Under the pieces are notes generated by a model. It did not search any database. It was given only the letters and a program-made list of their open reading frames with translations, and was not told the DNA's origin. From positions 1-55,048 of the forward strand of contig NZ_JACHHY010000024.1 of NCBI RefSeq assembly GCF_014202905.1: 55,048 nucleotides of DNA, given 5' to 3'. A program made the translations under genes and the position numbers. Source of the stretch: Chitinivorax tropicus (GTDB lineage: Bacteria > Pseudomonadota > Gammaproteobacteria > Burkholderiales > SCOH01). This document shows, piece after piece, positions 19,500-28,386 of this stretch (the stretch's first letter is position 1; each line of letters begins with the position of its first letter).

Positions 19500-20087
19500 A
19501 TGGATTTGGTTGAACGAATCAGCCGACAATTTGCCGACAATATCGAGCTGACCACACGCGTGATGCATGAATTGTCACCAGGGATTGCCCACGCTGCCGA
19601 ACGTATCGTGGCTTGCCTGATGGCCGACGGCAAGCTCCTGGCCTGTGGAAACGGCAGCTCTGCGACCGATGCCCAGCGCATTGCCTCTTTATTGTTGAAC
19701 CGCTTTGAACGCGAGCGGCCCGGTTTGGCTGCATTTGCCTTGACCAGTGATGCAACTACACTGGCAGCGATTGCTGAAGACTACGACTTTGACTTGGTCT
19801 ACTCAAAACAAGTGCGTGCTATCGGCCAGCCTGCTGACCTGCTGCTGGCGGTATCCGCCAGCGGCAGCGCGGCCAATGTGGTGGAGGCGATCCATGCCGC
19901 ACACGAGCGGCAGATGGGTGTCATTGCGCTATCTGCCGAGGGAAGCCTGATCGGTGATGTGCTGACCTCTGACGATGTGCACCTGCAAATTGCCGACGAC
20001 CACGCCCCCAGGGTGAGAGAACTCCATATGTTGACGTTGCATGCCCTGTGCGACGCCATAGACTGCATGCTATTGGGAGCTGATTAA
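19500..20087 (+). CDS. diaA: SIS-domain protein DiaA/GmhA-like
   Basis: A 195-residue SIS (sugar isomerase) domain protein. Motifs: LLACGNGSSATDAQRIASLLLNRF, LLAVSASGSAANVVEAI and the Glu-containing C-terminal helix RVRELHMLTLHALCDAID. Context (lpoA-yraN-here-dolP) is that of E. coli yraO/diaA, whose product binds DnaA and times replication initiation. The family is close to sedoheptulose-7-phosphate isomerase GmhA, so the assignment rests on gene order. It abuts dolP with no gap (TAA then ATG). Confidence 0.88.
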   Translation: MDLVERISRQFADNIELTTRVMHELSPGIAHAAERIVACLMADGKLLACGNGSSATDAQRIASLLLNRFERERPGLAAFALTSDATTLAAIAEDYDFDLVYSKQVRAIGQPADLLLAVSASGSAANVVEAIHAAHERQMGVIALSAEGSLIGDVLTSDDVHLQIADDHAPRVRELHMLTLHALCDAIDCMLLGAD

Positions 20088-20660
20088 ATGAAGAAAACCT
20101 ATGTACTGATCGGCCTGATGACTTTGGCCATGCCCGTTTTGCAGGGTTGTGTCCCTTTGGTGGTCGGCGCGACCGCAGGGACGGTCTTGGTGGCAAATGA
20201 TCGCCGCACCACTGGCACGCTGATCGATGACCGGTCGATTGAGTTGAAACTGGAAAACCGACTGAAGGACGAGTTTGGTGATCGTGCCCATGTCAACGTA
20301 ACCAGCTATAACCGGGCCGCGCTGTTGACCGGCGAGGCGGAGAGCGGCGATGTGAAACAAGGTGCAGAGCGCGCAGCCAGAACCATCCCTGGTGTGGGCA
20401 AGATCCACAACGAGATCGTCATCGGCCCGAATGCCTCACTGGGCTCGCGTACCTCGGATGCCACCACGACGACGCGTGTCAAGACGGCGCTGATCGGCAA
20501 TACCAGCATCAACGCCAATCAGATCAAGGTCGTCACCGAGGCCGGGAGTGTCTATTTGATGGGCATGGTGAGCCGATTTGAAGGGAAGACGGCGGCAGAC
20601 ATCGCTGCCAGCATTTCCGGCGTGAAGCGGGTGGTGACGCTTTTCGAATACCTGGATTGA
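20088..20660 (+). CDS. dolP: Dual-BON-domain outer-membrane lipoprotein DolP
   Basis: A 190-residue lipoprotein: signal peptide with lipobox LQGC (Cys21), then two BON domains (about 45-110 and 120-188), each ending in the typical pattern such as AARTIPGVGKIHNEI and ISGVKRVVTLFEYL. DolP (YraP) localises to the outer membrane, including the division site, and maintains envelope integrity. Last gene of the lpoA operon, followed by a strong terminator. Confidence 0.93.
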   Translation: MKKTYVLIGLMTLAMPVLQGCVPLVVGATAGTVLVANDRRTTGTLIDDRSIELKLENRLKDEFGDRAHVNVTSYNRAALLTGEAESGDVKQGAERAARTIPGVGKIHNEIVIGPNASLGSRTSDATTTTRVKTALIGNTSINANQIKVVTEAGSVYLMGMVSRFEGKTAADIAASISGVKRVVTLFEYLD

Positions 20661-20687
20661 GCGGGGCTCAAGCTGCTGCCTGAAACA

Positions 20688-20716
20688 GCCGGGTATGGTT
20701 CGTACCCGGCTTTTTT
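20688..20716 (+). terminator. Terminator of the lpoA-dolP operon
   Basis: GCCGGGTA (20688-20695) pairs with TACCCGGC (20703-20710) and is followed by TTTTTTG. Confidence 0.92.
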
Positions 20717-20794
20717 GTGTTTGTCACCTGTGATGGCCAGAGCTGCAATGCATTCGACAGAAGCAGGCTTCCATCAACAATACCGTATTGAGTC

Positions 20795-21679
20795 ATGTGG
20801 AAATCTACTTCGCCACGCTTGGTTGGCACCTTGTTCATCTTGCTGTCTGCGTTGGCATTCGGGGTATTGCCGCTATTTACGCACTATATCTATGCCGCTG
20901 GCGCAGATACCCGCACGGTTCTGATACTGCGCTTTTCGATTGCTGGGGCGGTGATGGTGGGTGTGATGCTGGCCCGGAACGAGACATGGCCGCGTGGCCG
21001 GGCGTTGCTGGGGCTCATAGCCATGGGGGCGATCGGCTATGCCGGTCAGTCATTCTGCTATTTCACGGCTTTGCACTATGCCAGCGCAGGTTTGGTCGCT
21101 TTGCTGCTTTATCTGTACCCGATTCTTGTCACACTTTTGGCAGTCATTTTGTTGAAGGACAAGATGACCCGCCCCAAGCTGATCGCGCTGGCCCTAGCCA
21201 GCGCGGGCCTGGTGATGACCATCGGGCCAGCGCTGGATGGTTCCTTGCTGGGCATTGGTCTGGGGCTGCTGGCGGCGATCATCTATTCACTCTATGTCAT
21301 TGCCGGCTCGCGTCTGACTGTCGGCGCGAGTCCAATGGCATCCGCCACGGTCATCATGCTGTCTGCCGCCACCACATTCAGCCTCAGCATGGTCAATGGT
21401 GAGCCGGCGTGGCCAACAGGCATGGTGGGTTGGTCGGCCATGGTGATGTTGGCCTTGATCTCTACTGTTGTGGCGATTGTCACCTTTTTTGCGGGATTGA
21501 CCAGGCTGGGGCCGAGTGAATCATCAATGTTGTCCACGTTCGAGCCGGTGGTCAGTGTGGCGGGTGCGGCTTGGTTGCTGGGTGATCAGATGAGCATCTG
21601 GCAGTGGTTCGGTGGTGGCTTGATCCTGGCATCGGCATTGCTACTGGCTAGGTCGGGCACCGCTCAGGCCGCAGACTGA
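20795..21679 (+). CDS. EamA/DMT-superfamily permease
   Basis: A 294-residue inner-membrane protein with about ten hydrophobic helices arranged as two EamA repeats (about 8-140 and 150-285). The repeats carry AGLVALLLYLYPILVTLLA in the first half and SSMLSTFEPVVSVAGAAWLLG in the second, the latter a hallmark of the RhaT/EamA exporters. The substrate is unknown; relatives export amino acids or metabolites. ATG 20795 has no strong ribosome site. It is monocistronic. Confidence 0.92.
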   Translation: MWKSTSPRLVGTLFILLSALAFGVLPLFTHYIYAAGADTRTVLILRFSIAGAVMVGVMLARNETWPRGRALLGLIAMGAIGYAGQSFCYFTALHYASAGLVALLLYLYPILVTLLAVILLKDKMTRPKLIALALASAGLVMTIGPALDGSLLGIGLGLLAAIIYSLYVIAGSRLTVGASPMASATVIMLSAATTFSLSMVNGEPAWPTGMVGWSAMVMLALISTVVAIVTFFAGLTRLGPSESSMLSTFEPVVSVAGAAWLLGDQMSIWQWFGGGLILASALLLARSGTAQAAD

Positions 21680-21755
21680 CAGGCAGTGCGACCCAGTGCA
21701 AGCTGGGATGCCACCGTGCCCTACGGGCCGGGCGCGGTGGTGCGTGGTGTCTCGA

Positions 21756-23084
21756 TCAGCTTTCTACCTCAAGCACGACGACAGTATCGGGATCAACGGT
21801 TTCTGCGGGCAACTGAAGGGTGACAGTCTTCTGCTTCAGGCTGACGGATAGCTTACGTTTGTCCGCCAGATAGTATGCCTTGGCAATCTTCTTGAAGGGG
21901 AAGCCTTCCAGTTGAATCTGTTGATTACCCTTGAAGACATGTACATACATCTTGTCACCCTTTTGGGTGATGGCACCCCATTTCTGTGGCTTGATATAAC
22001 CAGCGGTGGTGTTGTAGATGCTGTCACCATTCGCCTCCAGCCACTTTCCTGCCTCCAGCAGGCGTTCGGTGAATTCAGGCTGAATTTTGCCATTGGGCAT
22101 CGGGCCGATATTCAACAACAGGTTGGCGCCCAGTGCAGAGGCTTTCACAATGTAATGGATGATGGTCTCGGTTGACTTGAAGGTATTGTCCGCCAGGTTG
22201 AAACCCCATGAGTTATTGATGGTTTCACATGTTTCCAGTGGCAACTTCTCAGAAGGTTTCTGAAAGCTCAGGCCCGCCGTGTTTTCCCCCGGCAGATCCC
22301 GCTCGAACATTTGAAAATCTTCACCAGGGAAAGGTGAAAGGTGGTGGTTGTTGCCAATCAGCGTCTGTGGCTGCAGGCGATGGATCAATGAATAGATCTC
22401 ATCATAACGCCAATCGATTCGGGATGTCCGGTCGGCATGGCCTTCGGGGTTGGTCTGATCCCAGTGACCGTCGAACCAGATACCATCGATTTTTCCGTAC
22501 TGCGTCAGTATTTCAGTCAATTGGTTTTTCATGAACGTAAGGTAGTCTTCCCACTTGCCTTGCGTTTTTCTACCGCTGGATTGGCCAGTTCTACCGGTCT
22601 TCCATGCGTAGTCTTCCCTGCGCCAATCGAGCAAAGAATAATACACAAACAATTTGATGCCCTGCTTGTGGCACTCGTCGGCAATCTGCTTGAGGATATC
22701 CTTCTTGTAGGGAGTATTCATGATATTGAAATCTGAATACTTGGTATCCCATAAACTGAATCCATCATGGTGTCGAGCAACGAACGTGATGTACTTCATG
22801 CCCGACTTCTTGGCCAGCCCAACCCACTCCGCCGCGTTGAATTCGGTTGGGTTGAAGAAATCCTGCAGCCGCGAGTAACTATCGACCGTGATTTTTTTTT
22901 CATCCATTACCCACTCACCCGCGCCCGGGATGCTGAATGGCCCCCAGTGGATGAACAAGCCGTATTTGGCATTGCTGAACCATTGTCTTGCCGCAAGGTT
23001 GTCAGCGGTGGGTGTGTAATTCTCTTGAGCAGCGGCGATACTTAAGGAGGTGAGCATCATCAATATGGCAAAGAGTTTTTTCAT
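21756..23084 (-). CDS. GH29 alpha-L-fucosidase, exported
   Basis: A 442-residue glycoside hydrolase of family 29 that would release alpha-L-fucose from glycans in the periplasm or outside. The N-terminal signal peptide is MKKLFAILMMLTSLSIAAA. Signatures: KYGLFIHWGPFSIPGAGEW, YITFVARHHDGFSLWDTKYS and GIWFDGHWDQ, where Asp205 is the predicted nucleophile. Codon use is more A/T-rich than the neighbours (many AAA, AAT, ATT), and the sequence style resembles Bacteroidota enzymes. No sugar transporter or fucose pathway gene sits beside it. These points suggest horizontal acquisition. ATG 23084 starts the signal peptide. Confidence 0.9.
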   Translation of the reverse strand: MKKLFAILMMLTSLSIAAAQENYTPTADNLAARQWFSNAKYGLFIHWGPFSIPGAGEWVMDEKKITVDSYSRLQDFFNPTEFNAAEWVGLAKKSGMKYITFVARHHDGFSLWDTKYSDFNIMNTPYKKDILKQIADECHKQGIKLFVYYSLLDWRREDYAWKTGRTGQSSGRKTQGKWEDYLTFMKNQLTEILTQYGKIDGIWFDGHWDQTNPEGHADRTSRIDWRYDEIYSLIHRLQPQTLIGNNHHLSPFPGEDFQMFERDLPGENTAGLSFQKPSEKLPLETCETINNSWGFNLADNTFKSTETIIHYIVKASALGANLLLNIGPMPNGKIQPEFTERLLEAGKWLEANGDSIYNTTAGYIKPQKWGAITQKGDKMYVHVFKGNQQIQLEGFPFKKIAKAYYLADKRKLSVSLKQKTVTLQLPAETVDPDTVVVLEVES

Positions 23085-23416
23085 GGTGGAGAGAAGTGGC
23101 GTAAGGGTGAAAAAATGATAACACGCTGGATGGTGCTACTGGCCATGAAAAGACCTGCTTGCTACCCTGCAGGCCTAGTCATCAAGGCGGCTGCTTTCAA
23201 GTGGCGGGTTGCCTGGGCTGAAGGCGAGAGGAGGGTATCTGGCAACCGTTCCCGCCATGACTAACACTTTGCTGATTACATGTTATGCTCAACAGAGAGG
23301 CTGTCGAATTGCCCTTGAGAATCTGGCTGCTCCCTATTGGAAGCGTAGCAGCCAGTGCTGGTTTACATGGATTCATGGCCCTGCGCTGTAGCCGCCAGCC
23401 ACGGGAACCGAGCAAG

Positions 23417-24292
23417 ATGCGGCGCGGGCTACGACGCGATGTCAACAGAATCTGGGTGAGCTTGGAATTGACTCGTGAACTGAGCGTGCTGACTGTTATC
23501 CGTATTGGCTTGCTATTGGCGAGTCTTTGGCTTCCATCCTTACATGCCGCACCTGAAAAGCTGCCTGCTGGCCTGGAGATCGGCATTTGTGATGATCAGG
23601 CTGAATGGCCCCCATTCATCTATTTTGAACGGGCCTCTGGCAAAAAAGGCAAACAGATTGTGGGGTATTCGGTTGACGTGATCAGCCGCATCCTGAATGA
23701 AGCGAAAATATCCTATTCCGTGCAATTGCTTCCATGGTCAAGATGTGTGGCCGAGTTGAAGCTGGGCAAGCGTTTTCAGCTGACATTGAATGTATCTCAT
23801 AACCCCGAGCGGGCCAGGGACTTCCTGTTCAGTCGCCCCTATTATCGGCTGCACAGCTACTATTTCTATTCCAAGCATACTTTTCCCGATGGGCTGGCAC
23901 TGGCATCGGCACAGGCGTTGAAACGGTATCGGCTGTGTGGGGTGGCCGGCTTCAATTATGTGCCTTATGGGCTGACGCCTGATGATCTGGATACCAGCGC
24001 GCGCAGTTTGCTGCAGCTGCCGCCGAAATTACACCGTGATCGTTGTGATGTGTTCGTTGAAAAGCTGGAAGTGATGGCTGGCTATACCAGCCTCGGGCAA
24101 GACATATTGGCTGATTTCAGCCTTGGCTATGCGCCCCTGCCAGGCATCGAGCCTAGCCCTTTCCATATGATGGTGTCTCGGCAATGGCCTTACGCAAGCG
24201 CCTTGATCGAGCTGCTTGATGCAGGTATCAACCAGCTCGAATCCAAAGGAGAATTGACGCGTTTCAAGCAGCGTTACCGTTTGTCGCAATGA
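23417..24292 (+). CDS. Periplasmic amino-acid-type solute-binding protein (SBP_bac_3-like)
   Basis: The mature part begins after LLASLWLPSLHAA and reads LEIGICDDQAEWPPFIYFER, GYSVDVISRILNEAKISYSV, VQLLPWSRCVAELKLGKRF and NVSHNPERARDFLFSRPYY. That is the pattern of family-3 extracellular solute-binding proteins, many of which in betaproteobacteria have no ABC partners. No permease or ATPase gene is adjacent. The start is unclear: the open frame extends to 23285, ATG 23417 gives a long N-terminal region, and GTG 23486 gives a compact signal peptide. The 3' end overlaps the convergent coiled-coil gene by 19 bases. Confidence 0.75.
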   Translation: MRRGLRRDVNRIWVSLELTRELSVLTVIRIGLLLASLWLPSLHAAPEKLPAGLEIGICDDQAEWPPFIYFERASGKKGKQIVGYSVDVISRILNEAKISYSVQLLPWSRCVAELKLGKRFQLTLNVSHNPERARDFLFSRPYYRLHSYYFYSKHTFPDGLALASAQALKRYRLCGVAGFNYVPYGLTPDDLDTSARSLLQLPPKLHRDRCDVFVEKLEVMAGYTSLGQDILADFSLGYAPLPGIEPSPFHMMVSRQWPYASALIELLDAGINQLESKGELTRFKQRYRLSQ

Positions 24293-24813
24293 GGGTCGCT
24301 GCTGCCGCAAGTGACCGTGCCAATGGAAGGCCGGATCTGTTTTTGTTTTTCTTCTTCCTGCCGGGCTTGGTCGATTTTCCGTTGTAGCTCCTGAATGGCT
24401 TCGTCGGCGCGGCGACGATCTTGCTCTTTCATATGTTCGTCCATACGCTGACGTTGCATGTCCGCCATCTCTGCTTCAAACCGCTCACGGGTTTTCTGAT
24501 ATTCGTAGGTGTATTGATTGCGTGCGCTTTCCCTGCGTGCATCAGCCATGGATTGTTCAGCGGCGGTTCTCAGTTGCGCGGCTTGGCTTGCGGACATTTC
24601 GCTACGCTTGCGCTCGTTCTCCAGGCTGTTGACTTCCACTTCTGCAACTTGCAGAGCGGCTTGTTGACGGGCCTCCTCAGCTTCACGCTGTGCTTGTTCT
24701 GCCTGCTGGGCCAGCGCTTGACGACGCGCCTCAGAACGCTCTTTCTGAATCCAGAGGCCACTCATCAGGGCAATGGCAATTACACCAGCACCCACCATGA
24801 CTTTGGTACTCAT
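24274..24813 (-). CDS. Membrane-anchored coiled-coil protein, unknown function
   Basis: A 179-residue protein: one N-terminal membrane segment (about 4-22, VMVGAGVIAIALMSGLW), then about 130 residues rich in Glu, Gln, Arg and Ala with heptad-like periodicity (ARRQALAQQAEQAQREAEEA), ending in a short tail with two Cys (TCGSSDPHC). No family recognised. The likely topology is a periplasmic coiled coil tethered to the inner membrane. ATG 24813 is the natural start. Confidence 0.7.
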   Translation of the reverse strand: MSTKVMVGAGVIAIALMSGLWIQKERSEARRQALAQQAEQAQREAEEARQQAALQVAEVEVNSLENERKRSEMSASQAAQLRTAAEQSMADARRESARNQYTYEYQKTRERFEAEMADMQRQRMDEHMKEQDRRRADEAIQELQRKIDQARQEEEKQKQIRPSIGTVTCGSSDPHCDKR

Positions 24814-24988
24814 TGTGTTTCAGCCTCAACTAAGGTGTATGGAAAAATGGATTCTAGCATGCGCTTGTATAAATGGAATGGTGTGGTGATGCATTTATAG
24901 TGGTATGAATTATATGGATAAATGAATAACGCTACTGTGTGATGAAATGAATTTGTCGTGGCCAGCCCCAGCATGCTGTAGAGAGGCG

Positions 24989-26386
24989 TCATTGACGCGA
25001 ATCGAGATCCAATTCCTGGATCTTACGGGTCAGTGTATTTCTTCCTAGGCCGAGCAATCCCGCCGCTTCAATGCGGCGGCCACCGGTGTGTGACAGGGCC
25101 GTCAGAATCAATGTCTTCTCGAACTGCCGGGTCAGATCGTCGATGATGCCGCTTTCGCCACGGCTCAGGCGCTGTTTGGCTTCGTTTTCCAGCGCGGCAA
25201 CCCAGTTGGTGTGGCCGCTGCTTGTGTCTGCCTGATTTTCACGAATCTCGGGGGGGAGGTCGGCAATCTCGACATGTTGTCCCGGAGCCATGACAGTGAG
25301 CCAATGGCAGACATTTTCCAATTGTCGTACATTGCCGGGAAACTCGCATGTGGCCAGGAATGTCATGGCACTGTCCGATAGACGTTTGGGCTCCACGCCA
25401 AGCTCCCGTGCGCTCTTTTGCAGAAAGTGGCGGGCCAGGATTGGAATGTCTTGCTGTCGCTCACGGAGTGGCGGTAAGCGCAATCGGATGACATTCAAAC
25501 GATGGAACAGATCCTCGCGGAAAGCACCTTCTTTGACGCGTTGCTCCAGATGTTGATGTGTCGCGGCGATCACCCGGACGTTGGCCTTGATTGGGGTATG
25601 GCCACCCACCCGATAGTAGAAGCCATCTGACAGAACACGCAGCAAGCGGGTTTGCAAATCCGGTGGCATGTCTCCGATTTCATCCAGAAACAGCGTGCCG
25701 CCTTCGGCTTGCTCAAAGCGGCCACGCCGCTGTGCTTGGGCGCCGGTAAAGGCGCCGCGCTCATGGCCGAACAGCTCGCTTTCTAGCAGATCCTTGGGTA
25801 TGGCGGCAGTGTTGATGGCGATGAATGGGCTGGCTGCCCGTGGGCTGTGGCGGTGTAGGGCGCGGGCCACCAGTTCTTTGCCCGAGCCCGATTCTCCGGT
25901 GATCAGAACCGTTGCTGCAGATTGGCTCAGGCGGCCAATCGCCCGGAACACCTCTTGCATGGCTGGGGCTTGTCCGAGTATCTCTGGCGTGCCTTGTATA
26001 TCTTCAGCGGTGGCGCCTTTCCGCATACTTTCATCTATGGCTCGCCTGATCAGCTCGATGGCATGATCGATATCGAAGGGTTTGGGCAGATATTCAAAAG
26101 CACCGCCTTGAAAGGCCGCGACCGCGCTGTCCAGATCAGAATGCGCTGTCATGATGATCACCGGCAGATCCGGCAGCCGCTCCTTGAGCTTTTGCAGCAA
26201 GTCCAAGCCTGATTCGCCGGGCATGCGGATGTCGCTGACCACGACTTGTGGCAGCTCCTGCTCAAGTGCAGTCAGCGCCTCTTGTGCGCTGGAATAGCTG
26301 CGGAAGTCGATACTTTCCCGACCCAGTGCTTTTTCAAATACCCAGCGGATGGAGCGGTCATCATCGATAATCCAGACGGGTTTCAT
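24989..26386 (-). CDS. ntrC: Nitrogen regulator NtrC (sigma54 activator)
   Basis: The protein has 465 residues. The receiver domain (1-120) has phospho-acceptor Asp52 (VVVSDIRMPG). The AAA+ domain (about 135-375) has Walker A GESGSGKE, the sigma54-contact loop GAFTGAQ, Walker B GTLFLDEIGDMP and arginine-finger region FREDLFHRL. The C-terminal Fis-type helix-turn-helix is RRIEAAGLLGLGRNTLTRKI. Phosphorylated by NtrB under nitrogen limitation, it activates sigma54 promoters such as glnA, whose NtrC sites are readable at 29998-30044. Overlaps ntrB by 4 bases. Confidence 0.97.
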   Translation of the reverse strand: MKPVWIIDDDRSIRWVFEKALGRESIDFRSYSSAQEALTALEQELPQVVVSDIRMPGESGLDLLQKLKERLPDLPVIIMTAHSDLDSAVAAFQGGAFEYLPKPFDIDHAIELIRRAIDESMRKGATAEDIQGTPEILGQAPAMQEVFRAIGRLSQSAATVLITGESGSGKELVARALHRHSPRAASPFIAINTAAIPKDLLESELFGHERGAFTGAQAQRRGRFEQAEGGTLFLDEIGDMPPDLQTRLLRVLSDGFYYRVGGHTPIKANVRVIAATHQHLEQRVKEGAFREDLFHRLNVIRLRLPPLRERQQDIPILARHFLQKSARELGVEPKRLSDSAMTFLATCEFPGNVRQLENVCHWLTVMAPGQHVEIADLPPEIRENQADTSSGHTNWVAALENEAKQRLSRGESGIIDDLTRQFEKTLILTALSHTGGRRIEAAGLLGLGRNTLTRKIQELDLDSRQ

Positions 26387-27465
26387 GTCTTGTCCTTCGA
26401 TTCGGCGCCAATCGGCAGCAGAATGGTGAAGTTGGTATGGCCAGGGCGGCTTTCGAAATCGATGGTGCCCTGGTGCTGCTGGATGAAATTCTGTGCCAGT
26501 GTCAGGCCCAGCCCGGTGCCATCAGGGCGGCCAGATACGAGCGGGTAGAACACATTGTCTTGCAGATGTGGAGGAATGCCAGGCCCGTTGTCGATGATCT
26601 GCAGGCATAAGGCCAAACGGTAGCGCTTGCGCGCCAGCGTCACCTGTCTGGACACCCTGGTCCGCATGATGATTTCACCCCGGCCATGCATGGCCTGCAC
26701 TGCATTCCGGGCAATGTTCAACACGATCTGGATCAGCTGCTCCTTATCGCCAATGATGGCTGGCAGGCTGATGTCGTAGTCCCGCTTGATGGACAGGCCA
26801 TGTTGCACCTCGGCAAGCAACAAGCTTCGTACCCGCTCCAGCACCTCGTGGATATTGACCTCGGTTACCTGGGGGATGCGATGGGGGGTCAGCAAGCGAT
26901 CTATCAGCGATTGCAGGCGCTCCGATTCTTGAATGATCACCTGGGTGTATTCAGTCAGCTCCTTGCGGTCAAGCTCGTGTTCCAACAACTGCGCTGCGCC
27001 ACGTATCCCCCCCAATGGGTTCTTGATTTCATGGGCCAGGTTTCGGATCAATTCTTTGTTCGCTTGTTGTTGAACCAGGATGCGTTCTTCATTGGCGATT
27101 TTCAGCTGTTGATCAATAGGGCGGATCTCCAGCAAGCAGGCCGCATGTGGTGATTCGATGGGCGTGACATTGCAGTCCACCCGCACATCGTGACCTGTTG
27201 CGGTGCCGAGTTTGAGATCGTGCTCAGCAATGCTCACATTTTTACTGATTGCGCTATCGACGACCTCTTGCAAACCAACACCCATCTTGGGTAGTGCGGC
27301 CTGCAGGTTTTGCCCCTGGATGCTCCGCAAAGGAAAGTCCAGTAAGGTTTCCGCTGCTGGGTTGGCGTAGCAGATGGCCTGCCGGTGATCAAGCGCAATC
27401 ACCGCTGTATCGAGCAGATCCAGCCCTGAGAAAGCATTGAAAGACATGGTGCGCATGGTAGCCAA
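26383..27465 (-). CDS. ntrB: Nitrogen sensor kinase NtrB
   Basis: A 360-residue cytosolic histidine kinase/phosphatase. A PAS-like N-terminal domain (about 10-110; VIALDHRQAICYANPAAETLL) precedes the H-box LAHEIKNPLGGIRGAAQLL with His145, then the N box (QIVLNIARNAVQAM) and G boxes (DNGPGIP, GTGLGLTLAQ). It phosphorylates NtrC in response to PII/GlnB. Start candidates are TTG 27465 (GGTGAG five bases upstream), ATG 27456 and ATG 27447. It is the first gene of ntrBC. Confidence 0.96.
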   Translation of the reverse strand: MATMRTMSFNAFSGLDLLDTAVIALDHRQAICYANPAAETLLDFPLRSIQGQNLQAALPKMGVGLQEVVDSAISKNVSIAEHDLKLGTATGHDVRVDCNVTPIESPHAACLLEIRPIDQQLKIANEERILVQQQANKELIRNLAHEIKNPLGGIRGAAQLLEHELDRKELTEYTQVIIQESERLQSLIDRLLTPHRIPQVTEVNIHEVLERVRSLLLAEVQHGLSIKRDYDISLPAIIGDKEQLIQIVLNIARNAVQAMHGRGEIIMRTRVSRQVTLARKRYRLALCLQIIDNGPGIPPHLQDNVFYPLVSGRPDGTGLGLTLAQNFIQQHQGTIDFESRPGHTNFTILLPIGAESKDKT

Positions 27466-27492
27466 TGATTCTCACCAATTAAGCAAATAATG

Positions 27493-27509
27493 GGCCAATT
27501 TTATTGGCC
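27493..27509. repeat. Inverted repeat upstream of ntrB
   Basis: GGCCAAT and ATTGGCC face each other across three T residues, about 30 bases before the ntrB start, in an AT-rich stretch. A third partial copy (GATTGG) follows. It could be a protein site or the leader hairpin of ntrB. Confidence 0.5.
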
Positions 27510-27621
27510 GATTGGTTTTATATCTTAAAACAATATTTTATAAGTATTTTGATGGCTTTCGATGCGTGGGTGGTCGCATCGTTTGCCCCAAGATGGAGCA
27601 GGGCGATTGAAAGACCGTCGC

Positions 27622-27642
27622 CATGCACTATATTAGTGCATG
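27622..27642. promoter_or_regulatory. Putative NtrC binding site upstream of ntrB
   Basis: A perfect 21-base palindrome whose core TGCAC-N7-GTGCA (27624-27640, centre TATATTA) matches the NtrC box, with the same 5-7-5 layout as the two sites near glnA. It lies about 160 bases upstream of ntrB. On the minus strand TGGGGCAAACGATGCG (about 27576-27591) has the right -24/-12 spacing but only partial sigma54 identity, so the site may instead serve autorepression. Confidence 0.7.
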
Positions 27643-27694
27643 GTGGGTATGGGTGGGCAAGTCTGACGTGAGCAGGGAATCGGGCAGCCCCTAC

Positions 27695-28177
27695 TCAGCG
27701 GATGTTCGACAACTCGCGGCGGATGGCATTGATGTTGGACTCGTGGTTGGATACCGCTTCGCGAGCCTTGCCCATCTTTTCCAGGCGGCGGGTGGCATCT
27801 TCACCAGGTTTGGCCACTTGCAGTTCATCGAGGTTTTTTCTGGCATCAGCCAGGAGTTTCTCTTCACCACGCAGCTCGTCTTCCAAAATGCCACGTCTGG
27901 TGGTGTCACGTTTGCGTTGGGTATCGCCATCGACGCGCGGGAAGTCAGAGGGGCCGACATTGATCGGCGCGGCTGATCCGTTGGACTTACCACCACGCAC
28001 GCGTGGGCCGCTGATCTGGTTATAGATGCCTAGATCAAGTTTCTTTGCGCCTTTGATGGGCGTATTCGAGTAGGTCACCTGCCCATTTTCGTCCACGTAT
28101 TTGTAGATTTCGGCTTGGACAGCAGCGGTGATTGCGCCAAACATCAACAAGGCCATCGTGTACGGGTAGCGTTTCAT
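27695..28177 (-). CDS. DUF4124-domain exported protein with coiled coil
   Basis: A 160-residue protein: signal peptide (about 1-22, MALLMFGAITAAVQA region), a DUF4124 segment (EIYKYVDENGQVTYSNTPIK), then a charged helical part (about 85-160) with KRDTTRRGILEDELRGEEK. DUF4124 proteins are periplasmic and poorly understood; one is often found between glnA and ntrB in betaproteobacteria, as here. ATG 28177 begins the signal peptide; the longer frame has no start support. Confidence 0.85.
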   Translation of the reverse strand: MKRYPYTMALLMFGAITAAVQAEIYKYVDENGQVTYSNTPIKGAKKLDLGIYNQISGPRVRGGKSNGSAAPINVGPSDFPRVDGDTQRKRDTTRRGILEDELRGEEKLLADARKNLDELQVAKPGEDATRRLEKMGKAREAVSNHESNINAIRRELSNIR

Positions 28178-28334
28178 GTGGGCAGAGACTCGGGGAAAAC
28201 AGGGGTTGAGACAGTTTGAGTTTACGGACATTCCTACTCGGGCGACAAGTGGTCGTGCGCAGGGCGTGGAATTCTATGTGTTCCTGGGCGAGTAATGCAA
28301 ATGGAATATCTGCGCCGTGGCTGGTGTGGAACAA

Positions 28335-28362
28335 AGAAAAAGGAGCGGCGAGCCGCTCCTTT
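28335..28362 (-). terminator. Terminator of glnA
   Basis: AGGAGCGG and CCGCTCCT (28341-28360) pair around a 4-base loop. On the minus strand the stem is followed by TTTTTCTTTG, just past the glnA stop. Confidence 0.9.
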
Positions 28363-28386
28363 TCATGCCGCTTTTCGCTGATCGCC

